The position numbers and the translations under genes are program-made. From a bacterium (GTDB lineage Bacteria; Bdellovibrionota_C; UBA2361; SZUA-149): a stretch of DNA of 7,090 bases. Shown here piece by piece: positions 1 to 4,595 of the stretch; position 1 is the stretch's first letter; every line of letters starts with the position of its first letter. A model generated the notes under the pieces. That model had not been told where the DNA came from and did no database searches. It worked only from the letters and a program-made list of their open reading frames with translations. The stretch lies in assembly GCA_003230795.1 (NCBI GenBank), contig QIGM01000091.1:1-7090 (forward strand), given 5' to 3'.

Positions 1-13
1 TTTAGAACCAGCA

Positions 14-51
14 GGGGGATGTACCATTGTTGCGACAATCTACCCCTTTTT
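14..51 (+). terminator. Rho-independent terminator of an upstream gene
   Basis: An interrupted stem pairs GGG (16-18) with CCC (44-46), GTA (21-23) with TAC (41-43) and ATTGT (26-30) with ACAAT (35-39) around a TGCG tetraloop. Five T residues follow at 47-51. A GC base, a small loop and a T-run are the classical intrinsic terminator layout. A TAG at 3-5 could be the stop codon of the terminated gene, but nothing else of that gene is visible. The terminator implies that flagellin is transcribed from its own promoter in the next 140 bases. Confidence 0.6.
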
Positions 52-71
52 CATAGAATATTCATTCTACT

Positions 72-99
72 TTAGAACTCTTAACATATTGCCGACTAA
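72..99 (+). promoter_or_regulatory. Candidate sigma-28 (FliA) flagellin promoter
   Basis: GCCGACTAA at 91-99 resembles the sigma-28 -10 element GCCGATAA. A sigma-28 -35 box should lie at about 72-79, where TTAGAACT is only a poor match to TAAAGTTT. The position fits, between the upstream terminator and the flagellin start, and class 3 flagellin genes are commonly FliA-dependent. Transcription would start near 106 and give a leader of about 100 nt. A 6-bp inverted repeat (TAGAAT 54-59, ATTCTA 64-69) lies just upstream. Confidence 0.3.
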
Positions 100-117
100 G
101 AAGACGTGGAAGACGTG
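100..117 (+). repeat. 9-bp tandem duplication in the flagellin leader
   Basis: GAAGACGTG occurs twice back to back, at 100-108 and 109-117, right after the candidate -10 element. It may be a simple slippage duplication at the 5' end of the transcript. No function is evident. Confidence 0.6.
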
Positions 118-125
118 GAGATATT

Positions 126-143
126 AGAGCCCTTTTCGGCTCT
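126..143 (+). promoter_or_regulatory. Leader hairpin of the flagellin mRNA
   Basis: AGAGCC (126-131) pairs perfectly with GGCTCT (138-143) around a six-base loop, CTTTTC. Only three T residues end the structure (TTT 143-145), so it is a weak terminator. It is more likely a 5' stabilising hairpin in the flagellin leader or an accessory element of the CsrA-like region that follows. Confidence 0.4.
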
Positions 144-160
144 TTGCGTCTACATTTAGA

Positions 161-196
161 GTGAAACGGATGTTTCGCCAGGGAAGTACTAAGGAG
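161..196 (+). promoter_or_regulatory. Candidate CsrA-binding leader plus flagellin ribosome binding site
   Basis: GTGAAAC (161-167) pairs with GTTTCGC (172-178), with one G-T pair, leaving a GGAT tetraloop. The string GGATGT at 168-173 matches the 3' half of the CsrA consensus RUACARGGAUGU. A second GGA lies 25 nt downstream inside the strong Shine-Dalgarno AAGGAG (191-196), 11 nt before the GTG start. One GGA in a hairpin loop and one at the ribosome binding site is the arrangement CsrA uses to repress flagellin translation in Bacillus. Here the loop lacks the usual extra two bases before GGA, so the assignment is an inference. Confidence 0.4.
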
Positions 197-207
197 TAGT
201 AAGTATC

Positions 208-2064
208 GTGGGCAGTATCACGATAAATTCGAATATAGCATCACTAAACGCACAGCGAAGGTTTGGCGCGTCTACTGCTGCCTTGCAGGACTCCTTTACA
301 CGTCTGTCTTCTGGGCTACGCATTAACAAAGCTTCCGATGATGCTGCAGGGCTTGCTATTGCAAATTCGCTTGAGGTTGATCGTCGTGTATTTACTCAGG
401 GAGTAAGAAATCTCAATGATGGGGCCTCTCTTCTGTCAATTGCGGATGGAGCACTGAACGAACTTAGTAATATCACTATTCGTTTAACGGAGCTTGCTGA
501 ACAGGCGGCAAACGGCGCATTGAGTAACACTCAGCGAGGAGCCTTGGATGAAGAAGCACAGGCGCTCAAGGCTGAATACTTTCGGATATCAAAGACTACA
601 GAGTTTAATGGACAGAAGCTCTTTGAAGGAGAGTTTGGGCAGCTAAGGCTGCAAGCAGGGTTTGGGGAGAGTGGAGGGATAGTTTCTACACTCGGTGGAG
701 CGATTGGGGATGGGAGTTTTGAGAATGCTACTTCATTTGCCGTTGGAAACAGTCCACGCTCGGTTATAACTGGAGACCTCAACGGAGATGGAATCTTAGA
801 CCTGATCGCAGCAGATCGTAGTGACGATACCCTAAGCGTGCTACTAGGAGACGGAACGGGAAGCTTCTCTGCCGCTACTTCATTTGCCGTTGGGAACGAG
901 CCACGCTCAGTTAGCATCGGTGATTTGAACGGAGATGGGATTTTGGACCTGATTTCAGCGAATCGTCAAGACGCTTCGGTTAGTGTGCTGCTAGGGGACG
1001 GGACAGGAAGCTTTTCTACAGCTACTTCATTTGCAGTTGGAAGCAGTCCACGTTCAGTTAGCATTGGAGACCTCAACGGAGATGGAATCTTAGACCTAAT
1101 CACTGCGGATTATAACGACGATACAGTTAGTGTGGTGCTAGGAGACGGAACAGGGAATTTCTCTGCTGCTACTTCATTTACTGTTGGGGATCAGCCACGC
1201 TCAGTTAGCATTGGTGATTTGAACGGAGATGGGCTCTTAGACCTGGTCACAGCGGACTATAATAACGACACAGTTAGTGTGCTGCTAGGAGACGGGACAG
1301 GAAACTTCTCAACTGCGACTTCATTTGCCGTTGGGAATGGGCCCACCTCAGTTAAGACTGGTGACTTTAACGGAGATGGGGTCTTAGACTTGCTTACGGC
1401 TGACTATCTCAACGATACGGCAAGTGTGCTACTAGGAGACGGGACAGGAAACTTCTCAACTGCTACTTCATTGACCGTTGGGAATGGACCCTTTTCAGTT
1501 GACACTGGTGACTTTAACGGAGATGGAGTCTTAGACATACTTGCGGCTAATCGTGCTGACGATACGATTAGTGTAATCTTAGGAGACGGCACAGGAAGTT
1601 TTTCTGCTGCTACTTCATTTGCCGTTGGGAATGGACCACGCTCAGTTAGCGCCGGTGACTTTAACGGAGATGGAGTCTTAGATCTGCTTTCGGCTGATGC
1701 TGCCGACGATACAGTTAGTGTGCTGCTAGGAAGCAGTACAGACGGCGTTGCCCCACTACTTGATTTTTCCCTAAAGACTCAAGCCGATGCACGGCAAGTG
1801 CTGCCCGTATTCAAACGAAAACTCGATCAAATAGCCGGTCAGAGAGGTCAGATAGGGGCATTTGAAGCGCGACTTAGTACAGCCATAGCTACTACCCGTA
1901 CTGCCGCGGAGAATTATGCTTCAGCAGCAAGCCAAATTATTGATGCTGATATTGCCGTGGAAGCTGCAAAACTGGTGCGAAATCAAATACTACAGCAAGC
2001 AGGTGCCGCGATACTTGCTCAAGCTAATCAGGCACCGGCTCTGGCGCTGCGATTACTAGGGTAA
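208..2064 (+). CDS. fliC: Flagellin carrying a seven-bladed FG-GAP/VCBS beta-propeller
   Basis: Flagellin is the filament subunit of the flagellum, exported by the flagellar type III system. Residues 1-150 are a canonical N-terminal D0/D1 region (LSSGLRINKASDDAAGLAIA at 33-52, RLTELAEQAANG at 92-103). The last 100 residues are the matching C-terminal D1/D0 helices, with IIDADIAVEAAKLVRNQILQ and a LALRLLG end. The middle, where D2/D3 normally sit, holds seven 49-residue repeats (174-516). Each has an FG-GAP calcium loop of the form DxNxDGxxD (DLNGDGILD or DFNGDGVLD). A truncated GDGSF strand before repeat 1 and a missing one after repeat 7 suggest that the propeller closes as a full ring. At 618 residues it is longer than the common size of about 270-500. 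The GTG start is set by AAGGAG at 191-196 and by the standard flagellin N terminus. It is monocistronic, as far as visible. Confidence 0.95.
   Translation: MGSITINSNIASLNAQRRFGASTAALQDSFTRLSSGLRINKASDDAAGLAIANSLEVDRRVFTQGVRNLNDGASLLSIADGALNELSNITIRLTELAEQAANGALSNTQRGALDEEAQALKAEYFRISKTTEFNGQKLFEGEFGQLRLQAGFGESGGIVSTLGGAIGDGSFENATSFAVGNSPRSVITGDLNGDGILDLIAADRSDDTLSVLLGDGTGSFSAATSFAVGNEPRSVSIGDLNGDGILDLISANRQDASVSVLLGDGTGSFSTATSFAVGSSPRSVSIGDLNGDGILDLITADYNDDTVSVVLGDGTGNFSAATSFTVGDQPRSVSIGDLNGDGLLDLVTADYNNDTVSVLLGDGTGNFSTATSFAVGNGPTSVKTGDFNGDGVLDLLTADYLNDTASVLLGDGTGNFSTATSLTVGNGPFSVDTGDFNGDGVLDILAANRADDTISVILGDGTGSFSAATSFAVGNGPRSVSAGDFNGDGVLDLLSADAADDTVSVLLGSSTDGVAPLLDFSLKTQADARQVLPVFKRKLDQIAGQRGQIGAFEARLSTAIATTRTAAENYASAASQIIDADIAVEAAKLVRNQILQQAGAAILAQANQAPALALRLLG
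727..1755 (+). repeat. Seven 147-bp tandem repeats inside the flagellin gene
   Basis: Units start at 727, 874, 1021, 1168, 1315, 1462 and 1609, with exactly 147 bp each and no indels. Each begins GCNACTTCATT and contains AACGGAGATGG, which encodes NGDG. Units 1 and 3 share wording not seen in 2 and 4 (GACCTCAACGGAGATGGAAT), and 2 and 4 share another (GGTGATTTGAACGGAGATGG). Units 5-7 share GGTGACTTTAACGGAGATGG. This pattern indicates stepwise duplication, including one of a two-blade, 294-bp block. The high DNA identity makes the array prone to recombinational change in blade number. Confidence 0.95.
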
Positions 2065-2069
2065 AAGAC

Positions 2070-2113
2070 TTCCCCAAGAAACGGTTCCCCCAGTTCCCCC
2101 AAGAAACGGTTCC
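2070..2113 (+). repeat. Two direct copies of a REP-like motif at the transposase left end
   Basis: CCCCAAGAAACGGTTCC occurs at 2072-2088 and again at 2097-2113, with a 25-bp period. The first copy starts only a few bases after the flagellin stop. A third, diverged copy lies inverted on the far side of the transposase (CCCTAAGACGGTTCC on the minus strand, 3320-3334). Short motifs flanking a Y1 transposase are the expected substrates of REP-associated tyrosine transposases. Confidence 0.75.
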
Positions 2114-2170
2114 AGGTTCTTTTTCGCAAGTCGACGAAACATTGTCCGCGCAATTGGCGATTACTTCTCC

Positions 2171-3118
2171 ATGACCAGACCTTTACGTGACACCGATCCG
2201 TCCAAAATCCACCTAATTACCTGTCGAGTGGCCCGAGCCGAGCTTTTGTTGGTCCCGGGGATCCAAATGAACGAGTTATTAGGAGGAGTGCTAGCGAGAT
2301 ATACGATTCTCCATCAGGTTGACTTGTATGCATACTGTTTTCTGAGCAATCACTACCATTTGCTTGTTCAAGGACGAGAGGGAGTAATTCCTGCTTTTGC
2401 CGCTGACATCAATCGCGAAATAGCCAATAGAGTAAATCGTTTGCTCGGGCGTGAAGGGTCTCTGTGGGGAAGGCGATACGATGATCAAGTTACTATTGAG
2501 GAGATGGATTCGGTACAAGCGTTGATCTACATTGCGACCAACGCCGTAAAGCACGGGCTCGTGTCTCACCCTCGTCTTTGGCCCGGAGCGAGCTGCTATG
2601 AGCAGACTATGGGTGCTAAGCCTAAGCGATACGTATTCACGGAATACTCGAATTACCACGCAGCAAAGAGATCTGCTGCAGTAAGAGGAGAGGTCGTGCA
2701 TCGTCGAGATTTCGAAAAGGTCTATACTCTAATACTCAAGCCTCTTCCTATCTTCTCATCCTTGCCCCAAGCGGAGCGCGTAACTCAATTAAACAAGCTC
2801 GTTGAGAAGCGAACACGCGAAATTCAAAACGAACGTCGCCGACTCGGTCTTGGATTTATGGGCAGGCGAGCTGTTCTTAAACAGAAGAGGTTCAATACCT
2901 TTCCCGAACAAGTCTCAAGAAGCAAGCGACCGCGCTGCTATACGAAGAGTCTTCGAGCCTTGAGACAGTTTCGTAAGGACGAAAGTGCGAAGCGATCGCA
3001 CTATGCAGAAGCGTCATTTAAATTCCGCCTAGGTAAGTTCTTCACTGAATTCCCAGCTTTTTGTATTCGCCCACCACTTCACTACCGCCCTCGTCAGGCA
3101 TGCTTCTCTGAAACCTGA
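2171..3118 (+). CDS. Y1 (HUH) transposase, REP-associated/IS200-like
   Basis: This is a single-strand DNA endonuclease of the Y1_Tnp family, which cleaves through a 5'-phosphotyrosine with metal held by an HUH motif. The motif is visible as SNHYHLLV, with the histidine pair at residues 61 and 63, after the typical YAYCFLSNHYHLL strand. The probable nucleophile is Tyr120 in ALIYIATNAVKHGLV, matching the family's YI..NPV.AGLV helix. The GRRYDDQV stretch (100-107) is also typical. The catalytic core ends near residue 145. The remaining 170 residues form a very basic extension with no domain I recognise, so the protein is about twice the length of IS200 TnpA (about 150). No clear Shine-Dalgarno precedes the ATG. 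Inverted repeats flank it, and there is no TnpB. It could be a RAYT rather than an active insertion sequence. Confidence 0.85.
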   Translation: MTRPLRDTDPSKIHLITCRVARAELLLVPGIQMNELLGGVLARYTILHQVDLYAYCFLSNHYHLLVQGREGVIPAFAADINREIANRVNRLLGREGSLWGRRYDDQVTIEEMDSVQALIYIATNAVKHGLVSHPRLWPGASCYEQTMGAKPKRYVFTEYSNYHAAKRSAAVRGEVVHRRDFEKVYTLILKPLPIFSSLPQAERVTQLNKLVEKRTREIQNERRRLGLGFMGRRAVLKQKRFNTFPEQVSRSKRPRCYTKSLRALRQFRKDESAKRSHYAEASFKFRLGKFFTEFPAFCIRPPLHYRPRQACFSET

Positions 3119-3195
3119 ACGATGCTCTCAGTTCGGTTTTTGGAAGTTTTAACATCAGAAAACAACCAATGAGTGGCTCTTATCGAAAGTCTAGG

Positions 3196-3209
3196 TAGGC
3201 GTACGCCTA
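3196..3209. repeat. 14-bp perfect palindrome
   Basis: TAGGCGTACGCCTA is fully self-complementary and lies inside the right flank of the transposase unit. It may be a cruciform/hairpin substrate or a dimeric protein site. No further copy is seen in the window. Confidence 0.6.
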
Positions 3210-3315
3210 TCAGGCTGCAATGCGGCTTTCCGAGCTTTCCGAAAAGTAAGCACTTCCTCCGAAAAACATGAACGATGCTTACAAACGCGAGTGAGCGACT
3301 GCTTTTTAAGGAAGA

Positions 3316-3334
3316 AACCTGGAACCGTCTTAGG
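3316..3334 (-). repeat. Right inverted copy of the transposase-flanking motif
   Basis: Read on the minus strand this is CCCTAAGACGGTTCCAGGTT. It pairs with the left copy CCCCAAGAAACGGTTCCAGGTT (2097-2118), apart from one substitution and a two-base deletion. The 13 bases ACGGTTCCAGGTT are identical. This marks the likely right end of the mobile unit. Confidence 0.65.
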
Positions 3335-3400
3335 GAGGGCCGAGTTTTGCAATTGGTGAATCAATGAAATAGTATCTTTTCAGCTATTTTAATCCCTCCC
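3333..3400 (+). other. Nested stem-loop structure of unknown role
   Basis: GGGAGGG (3333-3339) pairs with CCCTCCC (3394-3400), enclosing an inner stem AAATAG (3367-3372)/CTATTT (3384-3389). It lies immediately outside the right inverted repeat of the transposase unit. It could be a structured transcript or the foldback that Y1 transposases recognise. There is no T-run directly after it, so it is not a simple terminator. Confidence 0.3.
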
Positions 3401-3504
3401 GGCTTCTCTGCCGAATTGCATCGGGTAGTGTGCGGCGCACCTTGCGTCTCCCCGATCGTCTGAATCCATAAATCAGTCGCTCGCAGAGGCGCAATGCGAT
3501 TTCC

Positions 3505-3574
3505 TACAATGTTTTTCTAATAGATTTTTTGGCTCCTCTGTTGATCGCAGTACGCGCTCAGCAGAGGAGCTTTT
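3505..3574 (+). promoter_or_regulatory. Possible promoter and leader hairpin before the HTH-receiver gene
   Basis: TACAAT at 3505-3510 resembles a sigma-70 -10 box, but no convincing -35 is present. Downstream, GCTCCTCTG (3532-3540) pairs perfectly with CAGAGGAGC (3562-3570), with a 21-base loop, followed by TTTT (3571-3574). The hairpin ends 43 bases before the ATG at 3618. It could act as an attenuator of this gene or as a terminator of any transcript arriving from the left. The four-T tail and large loop make it a weak terminator. Confidence 0.4.
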
Positions 3575-3617
3575 CGAACGGAATCTGTCACGAAACGCCA
3601 ATTATGAGGTTAGCATT

Positions 3618-4262
3618 ATGGTTAAGAAGGAAAGGAAAAATAAGAAACCGGTCGATCTTTCCACACTCAGTGTGTTCACGACCGGCCAGACTGCAGAGGT
3701 TTGTCAAGTTTCGCAACAGACGATTATTCGCTGTTTCGACGAGGGGATCCTGAAGGGATTTCGGGTTCCGGGAAGCAAGTTCCGAAGAATTCCGCGTGAA
3801 GCACTATATCGCTTCATGTTGGACAACGGAATTCCCATGGACATCCTTGAGTTGCGCAAGAGAACGATTCTCGTGCTTGATTCGAACGATCATCGTCGTT
3901 CGGCGTTTATCCAAAAACTCGCGGAAAACGAAGCTATTTTCGAAGGTCCGGTGCTTGCTGAGAGCGCATTTCAGATAGGTTGGATGGTCTCCAATATCAA
4001 GCCGGATGTTGCGATCATCGACGCCTCTTGTCTTGACGTAAGCGGAGCTTACGTCGCTGCGAGAATTCAAAATCGTCGTATCCGTGGTCAAGACGATCGT
4101 CTCGTTAGCGTGCATCTGGTGATTATCGATGAAGCGAATAAACTGACAGAAGTTCAAAAGGCCGGTGCCGACAAAACGTTTCCGACTAATGTTGGATTCG
4201 ATCAGCTATTCACTGGTGTTTGTGATTTGCTTCAGGTTTCTGTGCAGGAGGGTCAATCTTGA
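3618..4262 (+). CDS. Excisionase-type HTH protein fused to a receiver-like domain
   Basis: This is probably a cytoplasmic DNA-binding regulator. Residues 19-72 form a MerR/excisionase-like winged HTH (VFTTGQTAEVCQVSQQTIIR, then a GSKFRRIPREALYRFM wing). Residues 83-207 look like a response-regulator receiver: TILVLDSND for strand 1 with the acidic pocket (Asp88, Asp91), and PDVAIIDAS with Asp135 at the phospho-acceptor position. The strand 5 region reads GADKTFPTN, where receivers normally have a Lys-Pro pair, so the conserved lysine appears displaced or lost, and VIID replaces the usual Thr/Ser switch. Phosphorylation is therefore uncertain. GAGG (3606-3609) sits 8 bases before the ATG. The stop codon overlaps the next start as TTGA. 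No sensor kinase is nearby. Confidence 0.8.
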   Translation: MVKKERKNKKPVDLSTLSVFTTGQTAEVCQVSQQTIIRCFDEGILKGFRVPGSKFRRIPREALYRFMLDNGIPMDILELRKRTILVLDSNDHRRSAFIQKLAENEAIFEGPVLAESAFQIGWMVSNIKPDVAIIDASCLDVSGAYVAARIQNRRIRGQDDRLVSVHLVIIDEANKLTEVQKAGADKTFPTNVGFDQLFTGVCDLLQVSVQEGQS

Positions 4263-4450
4263 GCAGTCTTTATGTCGTCTCAAGTGACCCAAGCCTCAAC
4301 TCTACTCGCCAATCGCGTAAGGAGTTGAGGCTTGTGCCAGGAAGTAACCTAGCAGGAAGTAATCTAGAAATGAGTCTGTTTACCCATCTTGACTGTACGG
4401 TTGAAAGGAATCGCGTTGCAGCCAAAAAATCCACCAAAATATTGCACTAG
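4259..4450 (+). CDS. Small protein of unknown function, coupled to the HTH-receiver gene
   Basis: A 63-residue frame opens with TTG at 4259, overlapping the TGA of the preceding gene (TTGA). A strong Shine-Dalgarno, AGGAGGG (4246-4252), sits six bases upstream. That arrangement argues for real translation in an operon. The first residues, SSLYVVSSDPSLNSTRQSRKEL, have the look of a receiver-domain first strand and helix, but the protein ends before any further receiver motif. It may be a remnant of a longer response regulator. An internal 15-bp tandem repeat encodes GSNLA-GSNLE, and a 13-bp perfect inverted repeat covers codons 11-26. These features could mean the sequence works at the DNA or RNA level. 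No family is recognised. Confidence 0.45.
   Translation: MSSLYVVSSDPSLNSTRQSRKELRLVPGSNLAGSNLEMSLFTHLDCTVERNRVAAKKSTKILH
4290..4334 (+). repeat. 13-bp perfect inverted repeat (strong hairpin)
   Basis: CAAGCCTCAACTC (4290-4302) is the exact reverse complement of GAGTTGAGGCTTG (4322-4334), with 19 bases between them. It lies inside the small frame at 4259-4450. No T-run follows, so it is not an ordinary intrinsic terminator. It could be an mRNA stabiliser, an operator, a recombination site or a decayed mobile-element end. Confidence 0.75.
4338..4367 (+). repeat. 15-bp tandem duplication
   Basis: CAGGAAGTAACCTAG (4338-4352) is followed directly by CAGGAAGTAATCTAG (4353-4367), with one mismatch. 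The period is a multiple of three, so the frame is kept and GSNL is duplicated. The pair begins three bases after the perfect hairpin. Confidence 0.7.
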
Positions 4451-4537
4451 CCCAATAGCGTCAAGGCGAGAACGGGATTCTATGCTGAGGTTTGAGCGCG
4501 ATTTTCTACTTTTCCAGGAATCCTTTATGAATGTCGC
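4451..4537. other. Spacer before the mercury cassette
   Basis: I see no gene and no convincing terminator in these 87 bases. GGATT (4474-4478) and AATCC (4519-4523) form only a weak 5-bp stem. It separates the HTH-receiver operon from the MerR promoter. Confidence 0.4.
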
Positions 4538-4569
4538 TTGACTCCGTACTAAAGTACGGGTTCTAGACT
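4538..4569 (+). promoter_or_regulatory. MerR-controlled promoter of the merR operon
   Basis: The -35 TTGACT (4538-4543) and -10 TAGACT (4564-4569) are separated by 20 bp. The spacer contains the dyad CCGTAC-TAAA-GTACGG (4544-4559). TTGACTCCGTAC-N4-GTACGG is the wording of the Tn501/Tn21 mer operator, in which MerR bound between over-spaced promoter boxes untwists the DNA when it binds Hg(II). Tn501 has a 19-bp spacer, and 20 bp is within the range of MerR-family promoters. Transcription should start near 4576, shortly before merR, so merR is autoregulated and co-transcribed rather than divergent. Confidence 0.88.
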
Positions 4570-4595
4570 AAACGCATGAAGGGAGCACAAACACG

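Larger units (their letters stand above)
2070..3340 (+). mobile_element. Y1 transposase unit with inverted terminal motifs
   Basis: The transposase gene is bracketed by a perfect 13-bp inverted repeat: ACGGTTCCAGGTT at 2106-2118 and AACCTGGAACCGT at 3316-3328. The similarity extends outward with small gaps into the CCCCAAGA motif. The left end abuts the flagellin 3' end without disrupting it. Classical IS200/IS605 elements lack inverted repeats but have subterminal hairpins. A domesticated RAYT sitting between its REP sequences explains the arrangement better. Exact outer boundaries cannot be fixed from one copy. Confidence 0.55.
3119..3617. other. Non-coding stretch between transposase and HTH-receiver gene
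   Basis: No convincing gene lies here. The first part (to about 3340) is the right flank of the transposase unit. It contains a direct repeat (AAACNTGAACGATGCT at 3111-3126 and 3264-3279), a 14-bp palindrome (3196-3209), a 9-bp tandem repeat (GCTTTCCGA at 3225-3242) and the right inverted repeat. The remainder holds nested stems at 3333-3400, a pair ATCGGG/CCCGAT at about 3420-3456, a TACAAT -10-like box at 3505-3510 and a hairpin at 3532-3570 that belongs to the leader of the next gene. A short overlapping reading frame at 3529-3753 has no family features and is superseded by the gene at 3618. Confidence 0.6.

Noticed and set aside
14..35. Sigma-54 promoter (GG...TTGC) upstream of flagellin
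   Set aside because: The GG and GC elements are not 10 bases apart, and the segment is better explained as a terminator stem.
531..917. Long open frame on the minus strand opposite the flagellin repeats (also 1404-1592)
   Set aside because: It is the antisense image of the repeat codons, low in complexity and with no ribosome site; the plus-strand flagellin is unambiguous.
727..1755. Regular repeat array that might suggest a CRISPR or satellite
   Set aside because: The 147-bp period, open frame throughout and repeated calcium-loop coding identify protein repeats; there are no short repeats with unique spacers.
2291..2701. Minus-strand open frame of 136 codons opposite the transposase
   Set aside because: No recognisable domain; it overlaps the conserved HUH core in antisense.
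3293..3482. 9-bp inverted pair GAGCGACTG (3293-3301) and CAGTCGCTC (3474-3482)
   Set aside because: Too short and too widely spaced to distinguish from chance in this much sequence.
3529..3753. Plus-strand frame of 74 codons overlapping the HTH-receiver gene start
   Set aside because: It starts inside the leader hairpin, has no family features and is arginine-rich as expected of an off-frame reading; the gene at 3618 has a ribosome site and clear domains.
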